This document shows, piece by piece, positions 54,142-64,000 of a stretch of 64,000 nt of DNA. Position 1 is the stretch's first letter; each line of letters opens with the position of its first letter. This stretch comes from Tubulanus polymorphus. Taxonomy: Eukaryota > Nemertea > Palaeonemertea > Tubulaniformes > Tubulanidae. The notes below the pieces were generated by a model. It had not been told where the DNA came from and searched no databases. It was given only the letters and a program-made list of their open reading frames with translations. A program made the translations under genes and the position numbers. The stretch spans positions 12,405,962 through 12,469,961 of the forward strand of contig NC_134034.1 in assembly GCF_964204645.1 (NCBI RefSeq), read 5' to 3'.

Positions 54142-57100
54142 GCTGAAATTAATAAAAGAAGATATCCTGTAATTATACAATATCTTACAATATACACAAT
54201 TTTTCATACAGCATTAATCATAATAAATTCCATGTAAATCAACTTACCTTTCAAGATAACTGGATTTAGTGTCGGCTAGGAGTTCTAAGTTAGTTGATTA
54301 GTAAAATTCAAGGTGCATTCTTCTGTTGTCTGTTCTAATGAGTAGATTCGAGATGGTTAGTTGATCTTAGTATGGGCTTTTCTTATAGATGTGATTTAGC
54401 TGAAATGCACAAAAGGAGATATCCTGTATTCACACAATATTTCATATAGCATTAATGAAAATGGATTCCACGTGAATCAACTTACCTTTCAAGTCGGTTT
54501 ATGAGTTAAATTCGTTCTGTGGTAGTTGATGATTTCAATTGGAATATTCTGTTGGCTATTCGAATCAGTAGATTTTTGACTAGTTAAATCTTAGGCATTT
54601 TCTTATAGATGTAATTTAGCTGAAATGAATAAAAGAAGATATCCTGTAATGAGACAATATCTTACAATATACACAATTCTTCATATAGCTTTAATCATAA
54701 TAAATTCCATGTAAATCAATTTACCTTTCAAGATAACTGGGTTTTGTGTCGGCTAGGATTTCTAAGTTAGTAAAATTCAAGGTGCATTCTTCTGTTGTCT
54801 GTTCTAATGAGTAGAAACGAGATGGTTAGTTGATCTTAGTATGGGCTTTTCTTATAGATGTGATTTAGCTGAAATGCACAAAAGGAGATATCCTGCATTC
54901 ACGCAATATTTCATATAGCATTAATGATAATAGATTCCATGTGAATCAACTTACCTTTCAAGATTGCTGCGTTAAGTATCGGCTAGGATCGTCTAAGTCG
55001 GTTCATGAGTTAAATTCGTTCTGTGGTAGTTGATGAATTCAATTCAAGTTGGAATATTCTGTTGGCTATTTGAATCAGTACATTTTTGACTAGATAATCT
55101 TAGGCTGAGCATTTTCTTATAGATGTGATTTAGCTGAAATGAATAAAAGAAGATATCCTGTTATTAGACAATATCTTACAATATACACAATTCTTCATAT
55201 AGCTTTAATCATAATAAATTCCATGTAAATCAATTTACCTTTCAAGATAACTGGGTTTAGTGTTGGCTAGGATTTCGAGGTTGGTTGAGTTTGAAGTTGG
55301 TTCTAAGTTCAAGTTGCATTCTTCTGTCGACTGTTTTAATCAGTAGATTCTAGATGGTTAGTTGATCTTAGTATGGGCTTTTTCTTATAGATGTGATTTG
55401 TGATAACTGGGTTTAGTGTCGGCTAGGATTGTCTAAGTCTGTTCTCTAATCGGCAGATTTTAAACGAGTTGTTGACCTCAAGCGCCGCAGTTTCATATAG
55501 ATATTACTCAGCTGAAACGAGTTAACAAAGATATCCTGTAATTACAAATATTTCATTCAGAATTAATCGTAATAATTTCATGTATATCAACTTACCTTTA
55601 ACGATTGCTAGGTTCGGTATTGGCTTGTATACTCGGTGTGTTGGGACATTAGTTTCGAACCCCAACTGCCTAATTATTTGTTGTAGTAGTAGCATTAGTT
55701 CATCACTGTTTATGATTAATGACGGGCCGGATATATATCAGATCAGCAATGTGGACCGGTGCATAGATTTTGGTAATTAAATGCCTCTTCTGTGCGCTGT
55801 TCTCTAATCGGCAGATTTCAAACGAGTTGTTGATCTCAAGCGAGGCTGGTTCACATAGGATAAAGCTGAAATGGTTAACAAAGATATCCTGTAAATACAA
55901 ATATTTCATTCAGAATTAATCGTAATAATTTTATGTATATCAACTTACCTTTAACGATTGCTAGGTTCGGTATTGGCTTGGATACTCGGTGTGTTAGGAC
56001 ATTAGTTTCGAACCCCAACTGCCTAATTATTTGTTGTAGTAGTAGCATTAGTTCATCACTGACTAATGACGGCCGGATATATATCAGATCAGCAATGTGG
56101 ACCGGTGCATAGATTTTGGTAATTAAATGCCTCTTCTGTACGCTGTTCTCTAATCGGCAGATTTCAAACGAGTTGTTGATCTCAAGCGCGACTGGTTCAT
56201 ATAGATAGGATAAAGCTGAAAGAGTTAACAAAGATATCCTGTTAATACAAATATTTCATTCAGAATTAATCGTAACTAGTGGAAAGCCCATGGACACCAC
56301 AGGGGATTTCTAAACAGGAACTTATTTCCAACTTATTATTTCGTTGCATGTTAATTGAGTATTTGGGCATTTTAAATTGGCCTTATTTATGTGGTGTGAT
56401 CAGCTGTGCCCATATAGAGACCATACAGGATCTCAGGACTCACTTGACCTTCTTCCCATGGAGGCCCAAGGTTACAGAACTATAGATAGAAACAAATATG
56501 TAAAGTACCGATATGATCATTTCATAATGTATGAATTTCATGACCCGGCAGCTGGGTCACAAAGGCAACAGTAGCTCGTACTGTATCAACAGTGACAACA
56601 GTGGCTGTCTCTAGTCAGTGGCTATACAAGCTGACCCATGCACCCTCTGTGAACAGTAGGAGAGACTACAAAAATTTGGAAAGTGAATAATTTTGAATGG
56701 AAACCATGCCCAAGCGATAAAAGACGTCGAGATCTCCCGCCGGGCAAATTTTCAGGGCAATTCATCCAGTAACGATGGAGCAGTCGGTACAACAATTCAG
56801 TATCATTATATAAGATAATTTCATGTATATCAACTTACCTTTTATTATTGCTTTGTTCGCTATCGGCGAGGATCTCCTAAGTTGGTTGGTTGATGTTGAG
56901 ATCAATTCAAATTGGCCCCTTCTGTGTGCTGTTCTCTAATCGGCAGATTTTAAACGAGTTGTTGATCTCATGAGCGGCAGTTTCATATAGATAGGATTTA
57001 GCTGAAAATGAGTAAACAAAGATATCCTGTAAATACAGATATTTCATTCAGAATTCAGGCCCCTTCTGTGCGCTGTTCTCTAATCGTTAGATTTTAGATG

Positions 57101-57930
57101 AGTTGTTGACCTCAAGCACTCGTTTGACTTTGTAGCCGGGTCACATCGTACTGTATCAACTGTGACAACAGTGGCTATCTCTAGTCAGTGGCTATGCCAG
57201 CAGACCCATGCGCCCTCTGTTTACAGTAGGAGAGACTACAAAAATTTGGCAAATGGCGCTGTTCCAGTTGGTCGATTTTGGAAGAGTAGTTGATCTCAAG
57301 CTGGGTTTTTTCTTATAGTTGCAATTTAGCTGCTATGATTAAAAAAAGATATCCTGTAATGACAAATTATTTCATTTAGAATTCATCATTATCATTTCCA
57401 TAAAATATCAACTTACATATCAAGTTTGCTGGGTTCCGTATCAGTTAAAATGTTCTAAGTTCATTGATGCATTTGATTTAAGCTGGAATTGTTGTGTGTG
57501 CCGTTCTTATCGGTAGATTTATGATGAGTTGTTCTCAAGCTGGGCAGTTTGATGAAGATAGGATTCAGCTGAAGAGTTAACAAAGATATCATGTAATCAC
57601 AAAACATTTCATTGAGAATGAATCGAAATAACTCCATCTATATTAAGTTACCTTTTATGATTGCTGGATTCGTTATCGGCGTGGATCATCGAAGTTGGTT
57701 GGTTGATTCTAGTTGGCTGTGCGCTGTTCCAGTTGGTCGATTTTGGACGAGTAGTTGATCTCAAACTGGGTTTTTCTCATAGTTGAAATTTAGCTGCAAT
57801 GATTAAAAGAAGATATCCTGTAATGACAAAGTATTTCATTTAGAATTTATCGCAATAATTTCAACTATTTTAAGTTACCTTTTATGATTGCCGGGTTCAT
57901 TATCGGCGAGGGTCTCCTAAGTTGGTAGTC
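54142..57930 (-). pseudogene. Tandem array of ~10-12 exon-intron units in the right arm
   Basis: Exon-like blocks on the minus strand, each starting after TTTCAG|CT or TGCAG|CT and ending AAG|gtaagt or AAG|gtaact: 57930-57879, 57793-57652, 57568-57417, 57001-56839, 56215-55949, 55865-55596, 55511-55239, 55133-54955, 54868-54725, 54619-54486 and 54399-54248, with a final acceptor at 54142. Introns are about 75-110 bases and also conserved (GGATATCTT before the acceptor). The longest blocks (267, 270 and 273 bases) are multiples of three. In the phase G|CT, 56215-55949 is fully open (SYLYEPVALEINNSFEICRL, then ENSVQKR), while most others carry stops or frameshifts in the same motif. Splice sites are better preserved than frame, so it may be a decayed repeat protein or a spliced noncoding RNA. 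Confidence 0.6.
56540..57250. repeat. Direct repeat pair inside the exon array
   Basis: 56548-56675 and 57128-57247 share ACTGTATCAAC(A/T)GTGACAACA, CTCTAGTCAGTGGCTAT and GTAGGAGAGACTACAAAAAT. This block interrupts the regular spacing of the array on both sides of 56839-57001, so it is a separate repeat that was inserted or copied. Confidence 0.7.
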
Positions 57931-59384
57931 TAATTTTACATATCTTTTGTTGTTTTTTTTCTGTGTAAATAGTCCGAAAGTTTACAATGTTTGAATTTTG
58001 TCTAATTTTACATTTCTTTGCTTTTCTTTTCATGTAAATAGTCCGAAAGTTTACAAGGTTAAGATAATTTTGTCTAAGTTTTACTTTTTACTTTTGCTTT
58101 CTCCCCGTAAAGTTTTTTCAAAATCGGAAATCGAAGTACAGATATAGTTGCGTGATCGGCGGTCCATTTTACATAAATTTTCTTTTCTTGAAATCCAAGC
58201 ACATAACGGGAAATTCGGTTCCGGTGCCTTCAATTAATCTTCCAACCTGCCTATTTTGATACATCGAGATTGGAATATCTATATTACAAGGTTGAAGATC
58301 ATTTTGTACATATTATGACTAGTTGATTAATAGTATCATATAGTGCAAACCTGCTAGTAAAATTGCCCCTATATACATTACTATTCCCTTCGTATTATTA
58401 AATTAACTTCATCGCCAATTAATAAACTTTTAAGAGATATGTATTCTTCCCACAGACATCTGTGCCCAGTGAATGGTATTCTAATCCATTTCAGTAATTT
58501 TAAATATTGCTGGTAAAATATATACAATGATATACTTATGATTATGATAATATAACTAGCTTAACGAACCCAGAATTCCCCAAAACCTAACTGATTCAAC
58601 AGATCCCACACACATGTGGCCCAGTTAGACGCAGACAACATTGCACGATACAGTCGTCTCATCCACTGCGCTATTTTTAATAAACTTAAATTCGTTATAT
58701 TGAATTGATTCTAACTAATTTTCTGATACCTAAGCGATCCATTAATTAGTAATCATACTAGCCACAATTAATTGTCAGTCGAACAATATTTATATGGAGC
58801 CTGAAAACCTACGTGAGTAGAATTTCAGATGTGGTGAATTCATCACTATTTGAATTCATCAGAACTTAAGATAAAATCACATTTTTAGTGGTAAATTAGA
58901 AATTCCCTTACCCGAATTGCAATATAATCTTTATTTCCCTTTTATAGTACACTGTGTATAAGGATCGAAAGACCTTGTTATGACCGGACCTCCCTGGTGC
59001 GGTGCAAGACATGATGCCGGAATATAGTTTGAAGGAGAGGGGTTAGTAAAAGAGAGCTATTAGCGAGAGGAATAAGACCTAAGTTCAGGATATCCTGTCA
59101 GAATAAGGCTCTCAATCTGACATACACAGTGAAATTGAAATATTCTCCCTTCCAAATTCAGGAATGTATTTTGCACAGATTTGTTTTATCTCCCTTCGAT
59201 CAGAAGTAAATCTGCGTTAAATGATTTTGGCAATATGTATCAAAACTAATACAGCTGTATGAAGACACAATAGGTTCACTTAGATGCACATAAATAAGTA
59301 ATGTGCTCAGATACACATGTATCAGCTACATTTTTAATGTCAATGTACTTGAATTCAAAATAATTTCACATCATTGAATTTACC

Positions 59385-59702
59385 TTAATTGTAGATATCT
59401 AAGTAATACCTTAATGAGTAATTCACCTTAGTTATATCCTTATTCATCCCCACCGTTGGAACGTCCAATGGTGCCATCGGACTCAGTCCCAGAGTCGGAT
59501 TATGGATGTTGGTATCACCAGACTTCCCACCATCGGAGTTGGACTTCTGGCTAGCGAAATGACAAGATGAAGAGAGCATATTATATATTAAGTCAAAATG
59601 TTTGTCAGACAGAGCCTGACCACTGTGGTTTGAGAAAGCTTTAATTATCTCATAACCATCCCTATCATTAATAGTATTAACTATTATCGTGCCACAGATT
59701 TA
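59385..59702 (-). CDS. Right-arm copy of the unrecognised exon, open frame
   Basis: On the minus strand from the first stop near 59703 the frame is open to 59385: GTIIVNTINDRDGYEIIKAF, SNHSGQALSDKHFDLIYNML, SSSCHFASQKSNSDGGKSGD, PTLGLSPMAPLDVPTV and a short tail. The segment ALSDKH..DVPT is shared with 42905-43078. The part after DVPTV lies in sequence whose left-arm match (40580 onward) is not next to the left exon, so the real exon may end at DVPT, where GTGGGG could act as a weak donor. No family recognised. Confidence 0.4.
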
Positions 59703-59930
59703 TGCCAGCTCCGTTCGTGTCTCGGGGTAGGTACATATACAGCCAAACCATATACCTCTTCCCCACACGATAAGTGTTTTTTGAGAACACCTGTATTTTG
59801 GAATTAGTAAAAATCAACCCCTGATATACCACTATCGCCCCAAGTTTGCTTAAAATGAGCTGAAATTAAATAGTACATAATCATTAATTAACAAGACAAA
59901 ATTTGCAACTATATCTAACTTTGATAGTGG

Positions 59931-60191
59931 ATGATGAAAAAGATGAAAGGCCAGGATGAGGGGTCTGAATCAGAAATCGAAGCTACAGAGTTTAGGATGT
60001 ATTTGAAGTACACAAAAGATGCTCGAGATTACAGAGTTCACGAATACAACATAGACGATATCATCCGCTGCGACAAGAAAAATTGGGAAAGATTTTGATG
60101 GAAGGGGAAAGAACCTTGGATGAAAAATAAAATTTACACAGTTTCACGGCTTAAATCGATGTACAACCATATAGACGCTGGTAATACATAG
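59931..60191 (+). pseudogene. Unrecognised ORF with one in-frame TGA
   Basis: The frame opens at ATG 59931 and reads 55 codons (KGQDEGSESEIEATEF, RMYLKYTKDARDYRVHEYNI, DDIIRCDKKNWERF), then TGA, then continues in the same frame for 30 more codons (WKGKEPWMKNKIYTVSRL, KSMYNHIDAGNT) to TAG. The composition after the TGA is as protein-like as before it, and the base change from TGG would be a single one. It lies just outside the right end of the large inverted repeat. Family unknown; a transposon-derived fragment is possible. Confidence 0.4.
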
Positions 60192-60277
60192 TTTTAACGG
60201 CTTTACATCATATTTGATCTAACCTGAGAGAAAGAAGTCAGCACAGAACTTCTGGCTGATAACAGCAAAGTCCGGTT

Positions 60278-60898
60278 CTCAGGGTTCCAACTGGCAGCGG
60301 CAGAGTCGGAGTTCTGTAACGTGGCCTCGTCCCAGCTAGTGGCGGGGTACTGACGACACGGGTGTTACTACGGAGGACCCGTAATCAGAGTAAGACGGGA
60401 AGCGACAAACAACTTCGGCTTCGGGGGATATCCGATCTTCAAGCATCAACACCAAAAGATAACCGGCACCCAGAAGAGAGAGAGAAAAACTGGGTGAACG
60501 GGGAGCCCATCAGCAAGATGCCAATGGGTAGCCTTAGGCGAAGAAACCAGCCGATTCAGACTAGAATGGACCAAACTGGGGACCCAATTGAGAATTGAGC
60601 ACACCACCTAAGACAACCGACACCCAGATGACAAGAGAAAAACTGGGTGAACGGGGAGCCCATCAGCAAGATGCCAATGGGTAGCCTTAGGCAATGAACC
60701 AGCAGATTCAGACTAGAATGGACCAAACTGGGGACCTAAAGATCCAACAGCCCCCTCAGTCGAAGATTGCTACCGCCCCCATCTTATTCTGATCGTAGGT
60801 CCTCCATAGTAACATCCGCATCACCAGCACTCCGCCACTAGCTGGTAAGAGGCCACATAAGTGAACTCAGACTCTGCCGCTGCCAGTTGAAACCCTGA
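60278..60898. repeat. ~120-bp inverted repeat enclosing a ~110-bp direct repeat
   Basis: 60278-60398 (TCAGGGTTCCAACTGGCAGC..., CAGCTAGTGGCGG, TGTTACTACGGAGGACC) is mirrored at 60898-60777. Between them ACTGGGTGAACGGGGAGCCC, then GATGCCAATGGGTAGCCTTA, then AGACTAGAATGGACCAAACT occurs twice (60488-60580 and 60640-60732). Both arms encode SGFQLAAAESEF with mostly silent changes. It is probably a mobile-element remnant. Confidence 0.7.
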
Positions 60899-61044
60899 GA
60901 TTGAGAGGGCGGGGGCGAGGGACGAATGAAATGAAAGAAAAAAAAATGAAAAAACAAAAATAATATAGAAAAAAAATGAAAAAAATAAAGATATAAAATA
61001 TACCACACATTCATACGACACATATTATAAACTCCATTCACTCC

Positions 61045-61212
61045 TCTTGCACACACCGCGCACACAACTCCATCCACCGCACACATAACTCCATCCACCG
61101 CACACATAACTCCATCCACCGCCACCGGCGCCACGCCACCACTCCGAAAAATACCGCGCCACAAGATCGCCAGGAAACACAGCAAAAGCTGAAGAGCTCG
61201 AGAGAACGCCAT
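61045..61212 (-). other. Signal-peptide-like ORF start with 21-bp repeats
   Basis: From the ATG at 61212 the minus frame begins MAFSRALQLLLCFLAILWRG, which looks like a signal peptide. It then enters three copies of a 21-bp unit (GTGTGCGGTGGATGGAGTTAT) encoding VDGVMCA repeats. Downstream codons become low-complexity, so the true coding end is unclear. It could be the 5' exon of the right-arm gene copy on the same strand. Low confidence. Confidence 0.25.
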
Positions 61213-61299
61213 CTGATCGTGTCAAAGACTAGTACTCGATTGAAAGATTTTGGAGAAATTCCGAAGTTTACATTATCAAATGCAAACATAAATGTAGAT

Positions 61300-62917
61300 A
61301 TTTTATTGAACGGAATTGATTTTTCAGTTCACGTCAGTTGAAAACCCGTTTTGATCGATGTTTTAATGTTTATTTTAAATACAAATTAGATTTAAGACCT
61401 AGGATTATTGACTAATATCTAATTGTGAGGGTAGGATAAAATGATCGCGGATAAATTTCCTGCTCGCATGCCACAGCTCTGTCAAATCTCAATCGTCCAG
61501 TGCTGCCCCTAAATACTGTGGCGAATACATAAACTAATCGATTAATATGCTCTACCCGTATTTGTACATGAGGCCTACCGTTTACTTATCTTACTTAGTT
61601 TACGTCGTTCGTGTCTTGTGGTATCCCAAGACTATAAATCATATTGGATCCATTTTCAGGGGTAGAGCTAGATAATTAAATGATAATTATCCGAACAGTA
61701 GATTGTTCTATTTTTTCTCCACGTCAAAGTTAATAGTTTAAAAATTCAAAATACAAATTATGTTCAAATTCAGATTTCACAAACAACAACTCGTTGGCCC
61801 ACTGAAAGATAGCAGCGAAACAATCTTCGGGTAATAAATGTTAGAAAGAATGAGGTTATCCTCTCAGGGCCTGGTTAATTGCGTTACCGTACCGTAATGA
61901 AAAAAAGTAAGCAAAGAAGGTAGGCCTGGACCGTGTAGGCTTACATTATCCAACTACAAAAGCCTTGACGCAACACCAACAAAATCGAAATGGAAAATAT
62001 CAAAAGTGCAGGATATCACATGCCTGAAGTAGCTTGGGCTTGAAGCTAATTACACCACGAGGGCAGATCTAGACAAATATATCCGAATTTCAATTGCTAG
62101 ACTTTAGAGTGTGGTCGAATGAGAGAGTATAGCATCTCAGGGAATGTCTAGAAGTTCAAATCACACTGCGTAGATTTGTTCACCTCAAGATTCATATAAA
62201 ACTCAAACAGTGCCATAAAAATGAGCACCTGAAGTCTACATCAAGGACGGGGGTGGCCATTTTATCAGAATCTTGGGAAGAAATCCGTCGAGGAAGCGTC
62301 GATGGATAAAAGCAAACACATCTGATTTAAAAAAAAAAACATGTTTTGATCATTAGTTTCCATAATATTGAAAGTATGCCTGTTTCAATAATTCTCATTA
62401 AAAAACCAAAACCGACCCTGAAAGATATATTCCAATGAGGTTGGTTTGCAATTTAGGTGGTAAACTATTGGAGATTTGGCTGTAGAAATATGAATCACAT
62501 TATGTTTCATGCAGTAGCCTATGTCGTAATACATTGACGCGATTGTGTGCTTATAGATTTCACATGGTCACGGTCGAATGATCGTGGGTGGTTCTCAGAG
62601 AATTTACTATACGCCAGTTCAATTGAGTCAATTCACGCTCGTAACACAAACTAAATCCCGTATACTCTAACGTGCGGTCAGCCCTATGGGCCCTGGTTGT
62701 TAATTATTAAGATTTTTGATGACGCGGTCTTTCGTCTTAGACTGTTGTTTGGTCATTGTTCGGAAGGTTGACCAAATTTCATCTGGGTTTGCATGCAGAC
62801 TTTTCGAATTTGTCTATACCCAAGCTTTCTTAGCGTTTTGAATGCTTAATTGGTGGTTTCTTCAGCCGACTTTAAGGCAAGGAGATTGTCGATGGAGTTT
62901 CTTTGTATCAATAGAGA
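61300..62917. other. Stretch without recognisable features
   Basis: AT-rich sequence with no long ORF, no clear tandem repeat and no MITE end that I can see. Confidence 0.4.
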
Positions 62918-63190
62918 CAGATTTTAATTCATAAAAATTCTTATTCAATTGAGTGGAGACATATTAGGCATTTTAGATTACTTGCAGCATGGATCCTCTG
63001 GAAATTCTGCCAACAACTTCATTGCGCTTACCACTCATAATTTGAAAAACCCAAATTTCTTTCTTTAATTTTGATACTGGATTAAACGGTGTCATCATGT
63101 AAATCTAGGAACTAGTCCATATTAAGAATTTCGTTTCTTGCTTTCAGTCTTAAAATGATAGTATCTTTTTTTTCCAAAATATTTTAATGG
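62918..63190 (+). repeat. ~270-bp flank repeat, right flank copy
   Basis: A close match to 49567-49840 in the same orientation, with a few short indels (for example a CTTT insertion near 63060). Confidence 0.9.
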
Positions 63191-63600
63191 CGTTCATATA
63201 AATGTTTGTTTATGGATAAGATTGGTAAGGGAAAAAATTTATTTGAGCCTTTCTTTTCGAAGACAGGATAGGTACTCAAGCAAGCAAGGAAAGCTAGCAA
63301 ACAAGAAACATCATCATCATCAATATCACGGACTTATGGAGGCCTGTTGAGGCCTATTGGTGTCCGGCTCGTTTGGTAATTAACATCAATTTAGGTGACG
63401 GTCGGTTTAAAATATTTCTCATGCAGCCATAGTTTGATATGCACCTAGCCCATCTAAAAGATGGGCGTTAAATGTTCTTTAGATCAGTTAGAATGGTTGC
63501 CAAGTATTGTAACATTACATGACTAGTTAAAAATATTGATATTGAATGGGACAGGCAACCAGTCTATAAGTGAAGGTAGAGACCGGTAACCAGTCTAGCT

Positions 63601-63690
63601 TCTGGTGCGGACTGGTGCGCGCGCTGAAATCACCGGATTTGGACTAGGACTGGTGACCGCGCAGGAAACACCGGATTTGGACTGTTAAAA
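63601..63690. repeat. Direct repeat, ~45 bp, two copies
   Basis: GGACTGGTG(C/A)(G/C)CGCGC followed by CACCGGATTTGGACT occurs twice in succession. The rest of 63190-64000 shows no gene I can support. Confidence 0.6.
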
Positions 63691-64000
63691 CCCGGAAGTA
63701 ATTTTCGATTCGATTTTGAGATTTTTACTCGTCAAATGTCCCCTGATTTACGGACAGTTATGTGGCGCGTTTGATAAAGAAATGTCGAGTGCAGGGATGG
63801 ATAAATGTGTCTTACACGTTTGTGTCGTGGGATTTCATCATAAAAAGGGATGCCAGGTAAATTAAAAACTTCCAAGAATCCGTCCGACCAAAATTCCAAA
63901 AACAAGAAAAAAAGACTGTTCCCCCAAAACACTGTAGTCACATTTAGCTGGCGGTCATCACTACCCCGGCAAACTCCTTTTTTTATCATGATGTTTTAAA

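Larger units (their letters stand above)
40580..59440. repeat. Large degenerate inverted repeat, arms ~8-9 kb, loop ~1.9 kb
   Basis: Reading 40580 to 48215 on plus matches reading 59432 to 50105 on minus in collinear blocks. Clear pairs (plus/minus): 40580-41475 / 59432-58555; 42515-42700 / 58335-58190; 43190-43245 / 58160-58090; 43300-43990 / 58080-57955; 44020-44070 / 57930-57879; 44690-44900 / 53945-53808; 45145-45180 / 53412-53380; 45540-45580 / 52745-52695; 46080-46215 / 52240-52070; 47950-48215 / 50390-50105. By eye, the outer block differs mainly by point changes and short indels. The arms are broken by local tandem expansions that differ between sides. The exon at 42905-43075 pairs with 59620-59440, out of order with the outer block, so at least one rearrangement has occurred. 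Confidence 0.85.

Noticed and set aside
63732-63989. 85-codon minus-strand ORF at the right edge
   Set aside because: It starts with ATG, but I see no domain, splice context or repeat match to support a gene.

Overview
The window is eukaryotic nuclear DNA, most likely from a bilaterian marine invertebrate. The genes are split by many GT-AG introns. Their proteins look like animal orthologues (DDX42, DDX49, WRN-type RecQ, SUMO, histidine acid phosphatase). Several palindromic MITE families are scattered through introns, and a short TTAGGG-type tract is present. I cannot fix the phylum. I rebuilt gene models by hand from splice sites, reading-frame phase and family knowledge; the phases of every internal junction in the five multi-exon models agree.

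Layout. 0.35-2.4 kb: 5' half of a secreted histidine acid phosphatase (minus), running off the left edge. 3.7-7.46 kb: a membrane-anchored ankyrin-repeat protein (plus, 9 exons), head-to-head with the phosphatase. 9.9-19.6 kb: a 20-exon WRN-type RecQ helicase (minus) that lacks the exonuclease domain. 22.2-24.2 kb: SUMO (minus, 5 exons). 25.1-26.6 kb: intronless DDX49 (minus). 27.5-36.8 kb: DDX42 (minus, 16 exons). So WRN, SUMO, DDX49 and DDX42 form a same-strand block of genome-maintenance and RNA-processing genes. This is ordinary eukaryotic clustering with no sign of an operon.

37-64 kb holds no recognisable conserved gene, but it is highly structured. A degenerate inverted repeat of nearly 19 kb runs from about 40.6 kb to about 59.4 kb, with its loop near 48.2-50.1 kb. 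The arms carry two convergent copies of an unrecognised, largely decayed exon-intron locus. The copies differ by strong local amplification: about 11-12 tandem copies of a ~67 bp unit in the left arm (43.1-44.0 kb), and about 10-12 tandem copies of an exon-intron unit with conserved splice sites in the right arm (54.1-57.9 kb). Both arms keep a row of three small hairpins whose stems pair in each arm, with at least one compensatory base-pair change. The loop holds a short telomere-like tract and one copy of a ~270 bp repeat that also lies near both flanks (37.5 and 62.9 kb). This region is the best candidate for something undescribed; it could be a giant foldback element, an inverted gene duplication, or a source of long double-stranded RNA.

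Introns and spacers carry at least seven families of MITE-like or foldback repeats and many minisatellites. Two minisatellites touch splice donors (DDX42 exon 5 and WRN exon 8).
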